Shown: piece by piece, positions 1 through 8,398 of the stretch
How the letters are laid out: each line of letters starts with the position of its first letter
Position numbering within the stretch: position 1 is the first letter of the stretch
NCBI GenBank assembly: GCA_016792685.1
Contig: JAEULQ010000003.1
Span: 1-62,754, forward strand
Reading direction: 5' to 3'
Length of the DNA stretch: 62,754 nucleotides
DNA from: Tabrizicola sp.
GTDB taxonomy: Bacteria; Pseudomonadota; Alphaproteobacteria; Rhodobacterales; Rhodobacteraceae
Position numbers and translations under genes: made by a program
Notes under the pieces: model-generated
Databases searched by the model: none
The model's input: only the letters and a program-made list of their open reading frames with translations
Told to the model about the DNA's origin: nothing

Positions 1-736
1 TACCGGCGCCTTCACACCGATCCGCGACTGGTTCGCGGGCCTGCCGGAATCGAAGGCACGGGGCTACGGGCCGGGACGGTTCAGCTTCAACGTCAAGGGC
101 GGGCGCTGCGAGGCCTGCCAGGGTGATGGCGTGTTGAAGATCGAGATGAACTTCCTGCCCGACGTCTATGTCACCTGCGAGACCTGCAAGGGCCATCGCT
201 ACAATCGTGAGACTTTGGAAGTCAAGTTCAAGAACAAGAGCATAGCAGATGTTCTTGACATGACATGTGAAGATGCGCGCGGCTTCTTTCAGGCGGTCCC
301 GGCGATCCGCGAGAAGATGGATGCGCTGTGCGAAGTGGGCCTTGGCTATATCAAGGTCGGCCAGCAGGCGACGACGCTCTCAGGCGGCGAAGCGCAGCGG
401 GTGAAGCTGTCCAAGGAACTCAGCCGCCGGGCCACGGGGCGGACGCTTTACATTCTCGACGAGCCGACCACGGGCCTTCACTTCGAGGATGTGCGCAAGC
501 TTCTGGAAGTGCTGCATTCGCTGGTCGAACAGGGCAACACGGTCGTGGTCATCGAGCACAACCTGGACGTCGTGAAGACCGCCGACTGGGTCATCGACAT
601 CGGCCCCGAGGGCGGCGATGGCGGGGGAGAGATCGTGGCTGTCGGCACGCCGGAGGAGATCGTCAAGGTCGAGGCCAGCCATACCGGCCGCTATCTGAAG
701 GATTTGCTGCGGCCGCGGAAGATGGCGGCCGAGTAG
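1..736 (+). CDS. uvrA: UvrABC excinuclease subunit A, C-terminal part (5' end outside window)
   Basis: This is the last ~245 codons of the DNA-damage-sensing ATPase of nucleotide excision repair. Reading from base 2, the frame is open to the stop at 734-736. It shows the C-terminal zinc module (CEACQGDG, then CETCKG about 25 residues later), the ABC signature [12 protein letters not shown], the Walker B stretch [16 protein letters not shown] and the switch histidine in [11 protein letters not shown]. UvrA is normally ~940 residues, so about three quarters lie upstream of the window. It converges on a small secreted-protein gene on the other strand three bases after its stop. The identification is secure. 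Confidence 0.97.
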   Translation, partial: TGAFTPIRDWFAGLPESKARGYGPGRFSFNVKGGRCEACQGDGVLKIEMNFLPDVYVTCETCKGHRYNRETLEVKFKNKSIADVLDMTCEDARGFFQAVPAIREKMDALCEVGLGYIKVGQQATTLSGGEAQRVKLSKELSRRATGRTLYILDEPTTGLHFEDVRKLLEVLHSLVEQGNTVVVIEHNLDVVKTADWVIDIGPEGGDGGGEIVAVGTPEEIVKVEASHTGRYLKDLLRPRKMAAE

Positions 737-739
737 CGC

Positions 740-1102
740 CTACTCCAGCACGCGATCCAGGATGCGGACCGCCTCGATCACGATCAGTGTATCGCGCACT
801 ACGCGCAGGATCTGGTTGTCGATGCGCAGATAGGTGCTGTCGTCGCGATAGTCGCGCAGGGCCAGTCGCTCCCACTCATCGCGGGGGATCAGCACGTAGT
901 CGCCCTGGATCCTGTCACCGCGGCGCCAGTCGTAGTGATGCTCGTGCTCGTCGCCTTGGGACTTCTTCGCCTGGCCGGGCGGCACGCAAGGCACGGCCTT
1001 CTTGGCAAGGCCGGGCGGACAGTGCTTGTCGTTCTTCGCCTCGGCCGGGGCGGCAAGTGTCGCGGCCAGGGTCAGCAGCAGGGCAAGGAAGACGCGCGGC
1101 AT
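740..1102 (-). CDS. Small secreted hypothetical protein with CPPG/PPGQAKK motifs
   Basis: 120 residues with a clear signal peptide (MPRVFLALLLTLAATLAAPAEA, cleavage near residue 22). The mature part begins with two similar short motifs, HCPPGLAKK and CVPPGQAKK, each with one cysteine. A His/Asp/Arg-rich linker and an alpha/beta tail ending in ILDRVLE follow. The family is not recognised with confidence; proteins of this look are often simply called exported or RcnB-like. The ATG at 1102 has a weak CGGAGA upstream. It is convergent with uvrA, so any label taken from uvrA would be a positional artefact. A periplasmic location is inferred from the signal peptide only. Confidence 0.75.
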   Translation of the reverse strand: MPRVFLALLLTLAATLAAPAEAKNDKHCPPGLAKKAVPCVPPGQAKKSQGDEHEHHYDWRRGDRIQGDYVLIPRDEWERLALRDYRDDSTYLRIDNQILRVVRDTLIVIEAVRILDRVLE

Positions 1103-1305
1103 GGTCAGTCTCCGAAGTCAGGTTCGGCTCTGCCATGCCGCATTGGGCACCAGAGGTCCAATGCCGATCCGGTGATCCACGCCGGCTCGGCAATTCGCCG
1201 CCGTCCGGCGGTCGGACATCGGGCGCAAAGGTCCACGCCATTCATGCCGCAACTTGATCCATTGGACGCCCTTAGGATTTGCCGCGCGCCAAAGGGCGTG
1301 CAGCG

Positions 1306-1887
1306 TCAGGCGGTGATTTCCGAGAGCGGCACATCCGCCCAGGTCACGCTTCCTGCCGGAAAAAGCACGACGTGGTGCTCGGATACCCGGCCCACGCGAG
1401 TCATCGCAAAGGTCGGAAAGCCGCCGCCGAAACCGTTCGCGGTGGCATAGTTTGCCACGGCGCGGAACATGGCCGGAATGCTGACGTAGGCCGGACCTCC
1501 AAGATCCGTGAGCCTGACCTTGTGGATCACGGCCTGCCCCGGCTTGATGAGGTTGATGCCGCAGACCTGACCCGTGCCGGGGTGAGTGGCCTGATGCCCG
1601 TTCGGGAAAGCCGCCGGATAGCCGTCGCGCACCGCGTACCAGTAGGCGCTGATGAACAGCTCACGCAGGTTGAAGGGGTTCGCCACTTGAAGGTCGGCAA
1701 CCCTGACGTCCCGCCATTCGACCACCGATGCCGGCAGAAAGACATGTCCGGAGACGCCGCCATGGGCAGAACTGAAGTGAAAGTTCGGGAAACCCGCCGT
1801 AAAGCCACGGTCCGTGGCGGCCCGCGCTGCGGCGCGAAGTCTGGCGGCATCGGTGAGTTTGGCAGAAGGGTTTGATTGGGGCGGCAT
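1306..1887 (-). CDS. Hypothetical protein made of three ~50-residue repeats
   Basis: 193 residues, no signal peptide, no membrane segment, family not recognised. Three copies of one unit can be seen: about residues 21-66 (GFTAGFPNF ... VEWRDVRVADL), 78-132 (GYPAAFPNG ... VIHKVRLTDL) and 139-190 (GFGGGFPTF ... VTWADVPLSEI). Each starts with an alanine/aromatic-rich helix, has a Gly-aromatic-x-x-x-FP turn, a Gly/His-rich loop, a hydrophobic strand and a closing V-x-L-x-x-L/I. This suggests a small beta-rich repeat fold, perhaps carbohydrate or surface binding, but the function is unknown. The ATG at 1887 is the first plausible start. It is monocistronic, with about 200 bases of plain intergenic DNA downstream (1103-1305). 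Confidence 0.7.
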   Translation of the reverse strand: MPPQSNPSAKLTDAARLRAAARAATDRGFTAGFPNFHFSSAHGGVSGHVFLPASVVEWRDVRVADLQVANPFNLRELFISAYWYAVRDGYPAAFPNGHQATHPGTGQVCGINLIKPGQAVIHKVRLTDLGGPAYVSIPAMFRAVANYATANGFGGGFPTFAMTRVGRVSEHHVVLFPAGSVTWADVPLSEITA

Positions 1888-2008
1888 CGCTATGGCTACC
1901 TCGCTGAAATGGACGGTTAAATGCCATCAGCAAGGATCAACTCACCCGATCTGTCAAGAAATCTTGCACCTGTACCAGCCCCACCCGTGCGCCGGAACAG
2001 ATCACGAC

Positions 2009-2030
2009 GGCGGCCCGGTGAAGGGCCGCC
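2009..2030 (-). terminator. GC-rich hairpin downstream of mmsA
   Basis: Eight-base-pair stem (GGCGGCCC with GGGCCGCC) and six-base loop about 30 bases after the mmsA stop. A run of six T residues precedes rather than follows the stem on the minus strand, so it is not a classic Rho-independent terminator. A 3'-end-protecting hairpin is possible. Confidence 0.4.
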
Positions 2031-2060
2031 GCCTCGTAAAAAAGGTGTCTAGACCTGGGT

Positions 2061-3560
2061 TTAGTCCAGAGCCTTGAAGTTCAGGCTCGCGCCTTCCTTG
2101 ATGCCCGAGAACCAGCGCGCGGTCACGGTCTTGGTCTTGGTGTAGAAGCGGAAGGCATCGGGACCATACTGGTTCAGATCGCCAAAGGCCGAGCGCTTCC
2201 AGCCGCCGAACGAGAAGTAGGACAGCGGTACCGGGATCGGGAAGTTGATGCCGACCATGCCGACGTTCACGCGGCTTGCGAAGTCGCGGGCCGTGTCGCC
2301 ATCGGCGGTGAAAATCGCGGTTCCGTTGCCGTATTCGTTGTCCATCACCAGTTTCAGCGCATCGGCATAGGACCCGGCGCGGACGGTCGACAGGACGGGC
2401 CCGAAGATCTCCTGCTTGTAGATGTCCATCTCGGGCGTGACGTTGTCGAAGAGCGTCGCGCCAACGAAGAAGCCGTTCTCGTAGCCCTGGATCTTGAGCC
2501 CGCGCCCGTCGACGACAAGCTTTGCGCCCTGATCCACGCCGCTGGCGATCAGACCCTTGACGCGCTCCTGGCTTGCCTTGGTAATCAGCGGCCCGAAGTC
2601 CACGTCATTGCCGGCGGTGTAGGGGCCGACCTTCAGCTTTTCGATCCGCGGGATCAGCCGTTCGATCAGTGCGTCGGCCGTGCGCTCGCCGACTGGCACC
2701 GCAACCGAGATCGCCATGCAGCGTTCACCAGCAGCACCATAGCCAGCTCCGACCAGCGCATCCGCCGCCTTGTCGAGGTCGGCGTCGGGCATGATGATCA
2801 TGTGGTTCTTTGCGCCGCCGAAGCACTGGGCGCGCTTGCCGTTCGAGGCGGCGCGACCATAGATGTACTGGGCGATCGGGGTGGAACCGACGAAACCCAC
2901 GCCCTGGATGACCGGGTGGTCAAGGATGCCGTCGACGACTTCCTTGTCGCCGTTCACCACCTGGAGAACGCCGTCCGGCAGTCCGGCCTCTTGCAGAAGC
3001 TGCGCGAGGTAGAGCGAGGTCGAAGGCACGCGCTCGGACGGTTTCAGGATCATGGCGTTGCCCGAGGACAGGGCAGGGCCGATCTTCCACAGAGGGATCA
3101 TGGCAGGGAAGTTGAACGGCGTGATGCCTGCGACCACGCCCAGCGGTTGGCGCATGGCGTAAAGGTCGATGCCGGGGCCGGCGCTGTCCATCGCCTCGCC
3201 CTTCAGCATCGCAGGTGCGCCCATGCAGACCTCGATGACTTCCAGACCGCGCTGCACGTCGCCCTTTGCGTCCGGGATGGTCTTGCCGTGTTCGCGGGCG
3301 ACCATCTCGGCGAGCTTTTCCATGTCGCGGTTGATCAGCGCACCAAAGGCCATCATCACGCGCGCACGGCGCTGCGGGTTGGTGGCGGCCCAGGCGACCT
3401 GCGCTTTCGCGACCTCCTGGATGGCGTGGTCCAGCTCGGCGAGCGTTGCCAGCGCGACCCGCGCCTGCACTTCGCCAGTGGCGGGGTTCATGACTTCGCT
3501 GAAGCGGCCGGACTTGCCCGCAACCAGCTTGCCGTTGATCCAGTGACCGATCTCTTGCAT
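2061..3560 (-). CDS. mmsA: Methylmalonate-semialdehyde dehydrogenase (CoA-acylating)
   Basis: 499 residues. The enzyme oxidises methylmalonate (or malonate) semialdehyde to propionyl- (or acetyl-) CoA in valine and inositol breakdown, in the cytoplasm with NAD. The aldehyde dehydrogenase fold is complete: TPFNFPAMIP at 148-157, the NAD-binding GFVGSTPIAQYI at 222-233, GAKNHMIIMPDADLD at 249-263 (typical of the CoA-acylating subgroup, in place of the general catalytic Glu) and the catalytic Cys281 in GAAGERCMAIS. The ATG at 3560 has GGAGGATT directly upstream; the longer open frame runs into the divergent regulator. The LysR gene begins 136 bases away in the opposite direction and is the likely regulator. 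Confidence 0.96.
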   Translation of the reverse strand: MQEIGHWINGKLVAGKSGRFSEVMNPATGEVQARVALATLAELDHAIQEVAKAQVAWAATNPQRRARVMMAFGALINRDMEKLAEMVAREHGKTIPDAKGDVQRGLEVIEVCMGAPAMLKGEAMDSAGPGIDLYAMRQPLGVVAGITPFNFPAMIPLWKIGPALSSGNAMILKPSERVPSTSLYLAQLLQEAGLPDGVLQVVNGDKEVVDGILDHPVIQGVGFVGSTPIAQYIYGRAASNGKRAQCFGGAKNHMIIMPDADLDKAADALVGAGYGAAGERCMAISVAVPVGERTADALIERLIPRIEKLKVGPYTAGNDVDFGPLITKASQERVKGLIASGVDQGAKLVVDGRGLKIQGYENGFFVGATLFDNVTPEMDIYKQEIFGPVLSTVRAGSYADALKLVMDNEYGNGTAIFTADGDTARDFASRVNVGMVGINFPIPVPLSYFSFGGWKRSAFGDLNQYGPDAFRFYTKTKTVTARWFSGIKEGASLNFKALD

Positions 3561-3696
3561 GGAATCCTCCAGATTTGCTGTCCTGCTTGTACTCTTGCGG
3601 AAACGCCAGACAAAGCGACAATCTATCAAAAGCGTTTTGCATTCTTGCATGACGAGGGTAGGGTGGCCAGCATTGTCACCCTGCGAGGCGTCAGGA

Positions 3697-4605
3697 ATGG
3701 ACTGGGATGATCTGCGCGTGTTCCTGGCTGTGGCCCGGACCGAAAGCCTGTCGGCGGCCGGCAAGCGGCTGAAGATCGACCCGGCCACCGTTGGGCGCCG
3801 CATCGCCCGGCTGGAGGAGGCGACCCGGGCGCGGCTGTTCTCGAAATCGCCGCAAGGCTATGGGCTGACCGAAGAAGGGGGCCGTCTGATCCCGCATGCC
3901 GAAGCGGCCGAACGCGCAGCACTTGGGGCCGAGGAAAGCCTGTCCGGTCCCGGAGGGCTGACTGGCCTGATCCGGCTTGGGGCGCCGGATGGTTGCGCGA
4001 ACTACTTGCTGCCGCAGGTTCTGGCGCGGATATGCGATGCAAATCCAGGGCTTGAGGTCCAGATCGTCGCACTTCCCCGCGTCTTCAACCTGTCGAAACG
4101 CGAGGCGGACATGGCAATTGCTGTCAGCCGACCCGAGGCGGGAAGGCTGACGGTACAGAAGTTGACCGATTACCGGCTGCATCTGGCGGCAAGCCACGAC
4201 TATCTGGCCCGCGCGGAACCGATCAGCGCGCCCGAGGATCTGAAGCGGCACCGGATCGTGGGCTATATCCCCGACATGATCTTCGACAAGGAGCTCGACT
4301 ATCTTGCCGAGATCGGCATCGGACCGGCGACGCTGACCTCAAATTCCGTTTCGGTGCAGCTGAACTGGCTGCGGCACGGGGCTGGGGTCGGTGTCGTCCA
4401 TGATTTCGCCCTTCCTGCCGCACCGGGTCTGACCCGGATCCTGACCGACAGGGTCAGCCTCACGCGCGCCTTCTGGCTCATCCGCCATGAAAGCGATGCG
4501 CGGCTGGACCGGATGAATCGCTTTGCCGACCAGCTTGCCCGCGAAGCCCGGGCCGAAATGGCACGGCTGGAGAGCGCCCTGATGCGCGATGAAAGCGGCG
4601 CTTGA
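3697..4605 (+). CDS. LysR-family transcriptional regulator, divergent from mmsA
   Basis: 302 residues. The N-terminal winged helix-turn-helix covers residues 1-62 (MDWDDLRVFLAVARTESLSA, then RLKIDPATVGRRIARLEE), followed by a periplasmic-binding-protein-like effector domain from ~90. The ATG at 3697 matches the family's usual N-terminus and has AGGA upstream; the longer open frame crosses the shared promoter. Divergent placement suggests control of mmsA and self-regulation, which is inference. No perfect T-N11-A palindrome was identified by eye in the 136-base intergenic. Confidence 0.92.
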   Translation: MDWDDLRVFLAVARTESLSAAGKRLKIDPATVGRRIARLEEATRARLFSKSPQGYGLTEEGGRLIPHAEAAERAALGAEESLSGPGGLTGLIRLGAPDGCANYLLPQVLARICDANPGLEVQIVALPRVFNLSKREADMAIAVSRPEAGRLTVQKLTDYRLHLAASHDYLARAEPISAPEDLKRHRIVGYIPDMIFDKELDYLAEIGIGPATLTSNSVSVQLNWLRHGAGVGVVHDFALPAAPGLTRILTDRVSLTRAFWLIRHESDARLDRMNRFADQLAREARAEMARLESALMRDESGA

Positions 4606-4660
4606 CAGAATCTCGTGCCAGCCCGACGCTTTACCTCCGGTCAAGAGGAGGGGCCGTCCC

Positions 4661-5095
4661 ATGCTCGTACAGCAGATCCTCAACTCCAAGGGCAGCGACG
4701 GGGTGATCACGGTAGCGCCGGGAACTTCGGTTCAGGCAACCGCAGAGCTTCTGTCCCAGCGCAAGATCGGGGCGGTCATCGTCTCGAAGGACGGCAAGAA
4801 GGCGCAGGGCATCGTCTCGGAACGCGACATCGTGCGCGAGCTTGGCCGTCGCGGCACGGCGTGCCTGACCGACCCGGTCGAGTCTCTGATGACGGCCAAG
4901 ATCATCTCGTGCACCCGTGCGGAAAGCACCGATACCGTGCTGGGCCGGATGACCGACGGCCGATTCCGCCACATGCCTGTGATCGAAGACGGCCGGATGA
5001 TCGGGCTCATTTCGATTGGCGACGTGGTAAAGGCGCGGCTGATGGAGCTCTCAGCCGAGAAGGATGCGCTTGAAGGCATGATCAAGGGTTTCTGA
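4661..5095 (+). CDS. Tandem CBS-domain protein
   Basis: 144 residues consisting of two CBS domains, roughly 7-63 (SDGVITVAPGTSVQATAELL ... GIVSERDIVREL) and 75-130 (MTAKIISCTRAESTDTVLGRM ... GLISIGDVVKARL). Stand-alone CBS pairs bind adenine nucleotides or similar ligands and regulate partner proteins; the partner here is unknown. The ATG at 4661 lies behind a strong AAGAGGAGG. The gene follows the LysR gene by 55 bases and precedes coaD by 71 bases. That gap contains an imperfect inverted repeat around 5117-5149 (ACCCGC ... GCGGGT with an inner GCGCAA/TTGCG). Confidence 0.92.
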   Translation: MLVQQILNSKGSDGVITVAPGTSVQATAELLSQRKIGAVIVSKDGKKAQGIVSERDIVRELGRRGTACLTDPVESLMTAKIISCTRAESTDTVLGRMTDGRFRHMPVIEDGRMIGLISIGDVVKARLMELSAEKDALEGMIKGF

Positions 5096-5166
5096 TCCTG
5101 CCAGTTTGCACTTGCACCCGCCTGCGCAATATTGTTGCGTGCGCGGGTCAGGCTTGGGGGTAAACC

Positions 5167-5658
5167 ATGCGCATCGGGCTTTATCCGGGAACCTTTGATC
5201 CCATCACTCTGGGCCATATCGACATCATCCAGCGTGCCATGGCGCTGGTCGACCGGCTGGTGATCGGGGTTGCGATCAACCGCGACAAGGGCCCCCTGTT
5301 CAATCTGGAAGAGCGGGTGGCCATGGTCGAGGCTGAATGTGCCGCGATCATTGCAAAGACCGGGGGCGAGATTGTCGTCCATCCGTTCGAAAACCTGCTT
5401 ATCGACTGTGCCCGCGACGTTGGCGCCGGGATCATCATCCGGGGCCTGCGCGCTGTGGCGGACTTCGAATATGAGTTTCAAATGGTCGGCATGAACCGTG
5501 CGCTTGATGCCTCGATCGAGACCGTCTTCATGATGGCGGATGCGCGCAGGCAGGCCATAGCCTCGAAGTTGGTCAAGGAAATCGCCCGGCTTGGCGGCGA
5601 TGTGTCCAAATTTGTGACCACGCCGGTGGTCGAGGCCTTGGGGCGCAAGTACCCCTGA
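5167..5658 (+). CDS. coaD: Pantetheine-phosphate adenylyltransferase
   Basis: 163 residues, the normal length. It transfers AMP from ATP to 4'-phosphopantetheine, the penultimate step of coenzyme A synthesis. The nucleotidyltransferase motif lies at the N-terminus (YPGTFDPITLGHIDII, with T14-L-G-H17), followed by the conserved IIRGLRAVADFEYEFQM block near residues 88-104 and a C-terminal KFVTTPVVEAL segment. The start is fixed by the family N-terminus MRIGLYPGTFDP. It is convergent with the DUF1127 gene. Confidence 0.96.
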   Translation: MRIGLYPGTFDPITLGHIDIIQRAMALVDRLVIGVAINRDKGPLFNLEERVAMVEAECAAIIAKTGGEIVVHPFENLLIDCARDVGAGIIIRGLRAVADFEYEFQMVGMNRALDASIETVFMMADARRQAIASKLVKEIARLGGDVSKFVTTPVVEALGRKYP

Positions 5659-5661
5659 CAT

Positions 5662-5684
5662 GCAAAAGGGGCCCGAAGGCCCCC
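5662..5684 (-). terminator. UUCG-loop terminator after the DUF1127 gene
   Basis: On the minus strand GGGGCC-TTCG-GGCCCC is followed by TTTT, a textbook Rho-independent terminator 24 bases after the DUF1127 stop. The hairpin can also form on coaD transcripts. Confidence 0.8.
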
Positions 5685-5707
5685 GCATCGGTCGCTGGCA
5701 AGTGCCC

Positions 5708-5878
5708 TCAGGCGGCCTTGCCGTAGACAGCTTCGCGCGCAATGCGGTCAGCGTCGGCCGGGAAGACGCCAATGTCCAGCGCGATATCGGCGGGCAGGTT
5801 GGCAATCTCGTCACGCGTCTGCCGGTAGCGGGCGTAATTCACGGCGGCAGTCTTCAGCATTTCATAAACGGTAATCAT
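5708..5878 (-). CDS. Small DUF1127-family protein
   Basis: 56 residues in the short Arg/Tyr-rich DUF1127 class common in alphaproteobacteria: YARYRQTRDEIANLPADIALDIGVFPADADRIA contains the usual aromatic-basic helix, the DIG turn and a closing helix. Some DUF1127 members bind RNA or affect phosphate and stress physiology; no role is established for this copy. Three consecutive ATG codons (5884, 5881, 5878) lie after AAAGGA. The third gives the best spacing and was chosen, but the start is uncertain by two codons. Confidence 0.8.
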   Translation of the reverse strand: MITVYEMLKTAAVNYARYRQTRDEIANLPADIALDIGVFPADADRIAREAVYGKAA

Positions 5879-6006
5879 CATCATTGTCCTTTTCATCGCG
5901 AGGGGTCTGCTTATCCTCCTCGCATGGGCAGAACATAGGTGATTGCCTGGCGCCAGCAACGCATAATGCTGCGGTGCAGCTATGCGCGAAATGCATGGCT
6001 AAGCGC

Positions 6007-6031
6007 AAAGAAAAAGGCGCCCGAAGGCGCC
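6007..6031 (-). terminator. Rho-independent terminator of the gap operon
   Basis: GGCGCC-TTCG-GGCGCC followed by TTTTTCTTT on the minus strand, 23 bases after the stop of the downstream gap gene. The same hairpin core recurs at 48670-48685. Confidence 0.85.
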
Positions 6032-6053
6032 TTTAATCATGATTTCAACGGGT

Positions 6054-7055
6054 TCAGATCAGCTTGCCCATCGCCACGGCCGTATCAGCCATGCGGTTCG
6101 AGAAGCCCCATTCGTTGTCATACCAGCTCAGGATCGACACGAAAGTCCCGTCCATCACCTTGGTCTGGTCCATATGGAAGACCGAGGAATGCGGGTCGTG
6201 GTTGAAGTCGGAACTCACCAGCTTGTCGTTGGTGTAGCCGAGGATCCCCTTCAGCGGACCATCGGCGGCAGCCTTGATCGCCGCGTTGACTTCCTCGACC
6301 GTGGTCGCGCGCTTGGCGATGAACTTCAGGTCCACAACCGAAACGTTCGGGGTCGGGACCCGCATCGCGAAACCGTCAAGCTTGCCCTTCAGCTCGGGCA
6401 GCACCAGACCCACGGCCTTGGCAGCACCGGTGGAGGTCGGGATCATCGACAGCGCCGCCGCGCGGGCGCGATAGAGGTCCTTGTGCATCGTGTCGAGCGT
6501 CGGCTGGTCGCCGGTGTAGGAGTGGATGGTGGTCATCATCCCCTTCTCGATCCCGATCGCATTGTTCAGCACATAGGCCACCGGCGAAAGGCAGTTGGTC
6601 GTGCAGGAGGCGTTCGAGACGACGATGTCATCCTTGGTCAGCGTGTTGTGGTTCACGCCATAGACGATGGTCTTGTCCGCACCATCGCCCGGCGCCGAGA
6701 TCAGCACCCGCTTCGAGCCGTTCTCGAGGTGGGGCAGGCACTTTTCCTTCGAGGTGAAGATGCCAGTGCATTCCATCACGATGTCGACGTCACTCCAGGG
6801 CAGGTCCGCCGGGTTCTTTAGCGCGGTGACCCGGATCGGGCCGCGGCCGACGTCAATGGTATCGGCTCCCGTCGTCACGGTGGCCGGGAACTTGCCGTGG
6901 ACCGAATCGTAACGCAGCAGATGCGCGTTGGTCTCGACAGGTCCGAGGTCGTTGATAGCCACGACCTCGATGTCGGTCCGGCCCGATTCGATGATGGCGC
7001 GCAACACGTTGCGCCCGATGCGTCCAAATCCGTTGATGGCAACCTTGACCGCCAT
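6054..7055 (-). CDS. gap: Glyceraldehyde-3-phosphate dehydrogenase, NAD-type copy
   Basis: 333 residues. Interconverts glyceraldehyde-3-phosphate and 1,3-bisphosphoglycerate. The NAD-binding INGFGRIGR lies at residues 7-15, the catalytic Cys151 in SNASCTTN and the substrate loop in [11 protein letters not shown]. Residue 36 is Asp (VVAINDLG), the residue that contacts the adenosine ribose hydroxyls in NAD-specific enzymes. The ATG at 7055 has CGGAGGAC upstream. It is the last gene of gap(paralogue)-47-residue ORF-gap. A TAGCGCTA palindrome 33 bases before the start suggests its own promoter. The longer open frame from 7106 is rejected because it lacks a ribosome site. Confidence 0.97.
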   Translation of the reverse strand: MAVKVAINGFGRIGRNVLRAIIESGRTDIEVVAINDLGPVETNAHLLRYDSVHGKFPATVTTGADTIDVGRGPIRVTALKNPADLPWSDVDIVMECTGIFTSKEKCLPHLENGSKRVLISAPGDGADKTIVYGVNHNTLTKDDIVVSNASCTTNCLSPVAYVLNNAIGIEKGMMTTIHSYTGDQPTLDTMHKDLYRARAAALSMIPTSTGAAKAVGLVLPELKGKLDGFAMRVPTPNVSVVDLKFIAKRATTVEEVNAAIKAAADGPLKGILGYTNDKLVSSDFNHDPHSSVFHMDQTKVMDGTFVSILSWYDNEWGFSNRMADTAVAMGKLI

Positions 7056-7086
7056 GTCTTGTCCTCCGAAGCTAAGGCCCGTGTCC

Positions 7087-7099
7087 GATAGCGCTAACA
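7087..7099. promoter_or_regulatory. LacI-type operator upstream of gap
   Basis: GATAGCGCTAACA, centred on the palindrome TAGCGCTA, 32 to 44 bases before the gap start codon. It resembles the two half-operators upstream of the other gap gene (8399-8429) and a 9/10 match upstream of tkt. A LacI-family central-carbon regulator (CceR-like) is inferred. Confidence 0.5.
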
Positions 7100-7139
7100 A
7101 AGACATATCGCCGGGAAATGCAACCGCAGTTTGACGCGG

Positions 7140-7283
7140 TCAGCGCCAGAATACCACCCATTCGATCAGGTCAAGGAATTTGCGGACAAGAAAGGTCAGC
7201 GCAACCCCGTTGTTCAGGGTCAGGTCGGCGATGATGGCGGCCAAAAGGATCAGCCCGATCCAGAGCGCAATGCGGTTGGTCAA
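7140..7283 (-). CDS. 47-residue single-pass membrane protein between the two gap genes
   Basis: Short ORF starting with TTG at 7283, behind GGAGGGG with a four-base gap. The product is one hydrophobic helix (residues ~5-22, IALWIGLILLAAIIADLT) followed by an amphipathic tail FLVRKFLDLIEWVVFWR rich in aromatics. It begins 30 bases after the stop of the upstream gap gene and ends 85 bases before the next gap gene, so it is probably co-transcribed. The family is unrecognised. The strong ribosome site and clean membrane topology argue that it is translated. Confidence 0.65.
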   Translation of the reverse strand: MTNRIALWIGLILLAAIIADLTLNNGVALTFLVRKFLDLIEWVVFWR

Positions 7284-7312
7284 GTCGCCCCTCCGAGGGG
7301 CTTCCGGCCCCG

Positions 7313-8314
7313 TTACTGTGCAAGCCGCCCCAGGACGCCGGCCACATCGGCCATCCGGCAGGAGAAGCCCCACTCGTTGTCATACCATGCCAACACGCGA
7401 ACGGAACGCCCTGCAACCTTGGTCTGGTCCGGCGCGAAGATCGACGACTGCGGCGTGTGATTGAAGTCGATGGACACCTTCGGTTCAGGGTCATAGGCCA
7501 TGACCATGCCCATGTATCCCGCGCAGGCTTCCCGTACGATTTCGTTAACGTCCGAGACCGTGACAGACTTTTGCGCGATAAAGGTCAGGTCGACGGCGCT
7601 GACGTTCGGGGTAGGGACCCGGATCGCCGACCCTTCCAGACGACCGGCCAGTTCCGGAAGAACCTCGCCAATCGCCTTGCCGGCGCCGGTGGAGGTCGGG
7701 ATCATCGCCATCGCCGCCGACCGCGCGCGGTAAAGGTCCTTGTGGCGGCGGTCCAGCGTCGGCTGGTCGCCGGTATAGGAGTGGATCGTGGTCATGATGC
7801 CCGATTCAATCCCGATCGTGTCGTTCAAGACCTTGGCCAGAGGGGCCAGGCAGTTCGTCGTGCAGGAGGCGTTCGAGACGACCTTGTGTTCGGGCAGCAG
7901 GCTCCGGTGGTTCACCCCATAGACCACGGTCAGGTCTGCGCGCTTGGCCGGGGCCGAGACGAGCACCCGCTTTGCGCCACGCCCCAGATGGACAGCCGCC
8001 TTGTCGCGGTCGTTGAACTTGCCGGTGCATTCCAGCACCACGTCGACGCCCTGCCAGTCCAGCTCTTCGGGGTTGTAGGTCGACATCATCCGGATCGGGC
8101 CGCGGCCAAGGTCCAGGCCGCCTTCGGTCACTTTCACGACGCCCGGAAACCGGCCATGAACGCTGTCATAGCGCAGAAGATGCGCGTTGGTTTCGACCGG
8201 ACCCGTCGCGTTGATCGCCACGACCTGCACATCATTGCGGTTTGACTCCGCAATGTGGGCCAGCGTGCAACGCCCGATGCGGCCAAAGCCGTTGATGCCG
8301 ACAGTCACGGTCAT
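7313..8314 (-). CDS. gap: Glyceraldehyde-3-phosphate dehydrogenase paralogue, possible NADP/gluconeogenic type
   Basis: 333 residues, colinear with the other gap gene. The dinucleotide fold is INGFGRIGR at 7-15, the catalytic Cys is 151 (SNASCTTN) and [11 protein letters not shown] is conserved. At residue 36 it has Ala (VVAINATG) where the other copy has Asp. Loss of that acidic residue is typical of NADP-accepting or gluconeogenic GapB-type enzymes, so a division of labour is likely (inferred). It is the first gene of the three-gene unit. A perfect 10-base inverted repeat lies about 85 bases upstream. The ATG at 8314 is preceded by AGGAAGGGAA. Confidence 0.96.
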   Translation of the reverse strand: MTVTVGINGFGRIGRCTLAHIAESNRNDVQVVAINATGPVETNAHLLRYDSVHGRFPGVVKVTEGGLDLGRGPIRMMSTYNPEELDWQGVDVVLECTGKFNDRDKAAVHLGRGAKRVLVSAPAKRADLTVVYGVNHRSLLPEHKVVSNASCTTNCLAPLAKVLNDTIGIESGIMTTIHSYTGDQPTLDRRHKDLYRARSAAMAMIPTSTGAGKAIGEVLPELAGRLEGSAIRVPTPNVSAVDLTFIAQKSVTVSDVNEIVREACAGYMGMVMAYDPEPKVSIDFNHTPQSSIFAPDQTKVAGRSVRVLAWYDNEWGFSCRMADVAGVLGRLAQ

Positions 8315-8398
8315 GATGCAATTCCCTTCCTGGTCCCGGTCGCAGGGATAACGGGTTCATTCCGCGATGCAACAATGAAAGCGGTGCATTATCAACAT

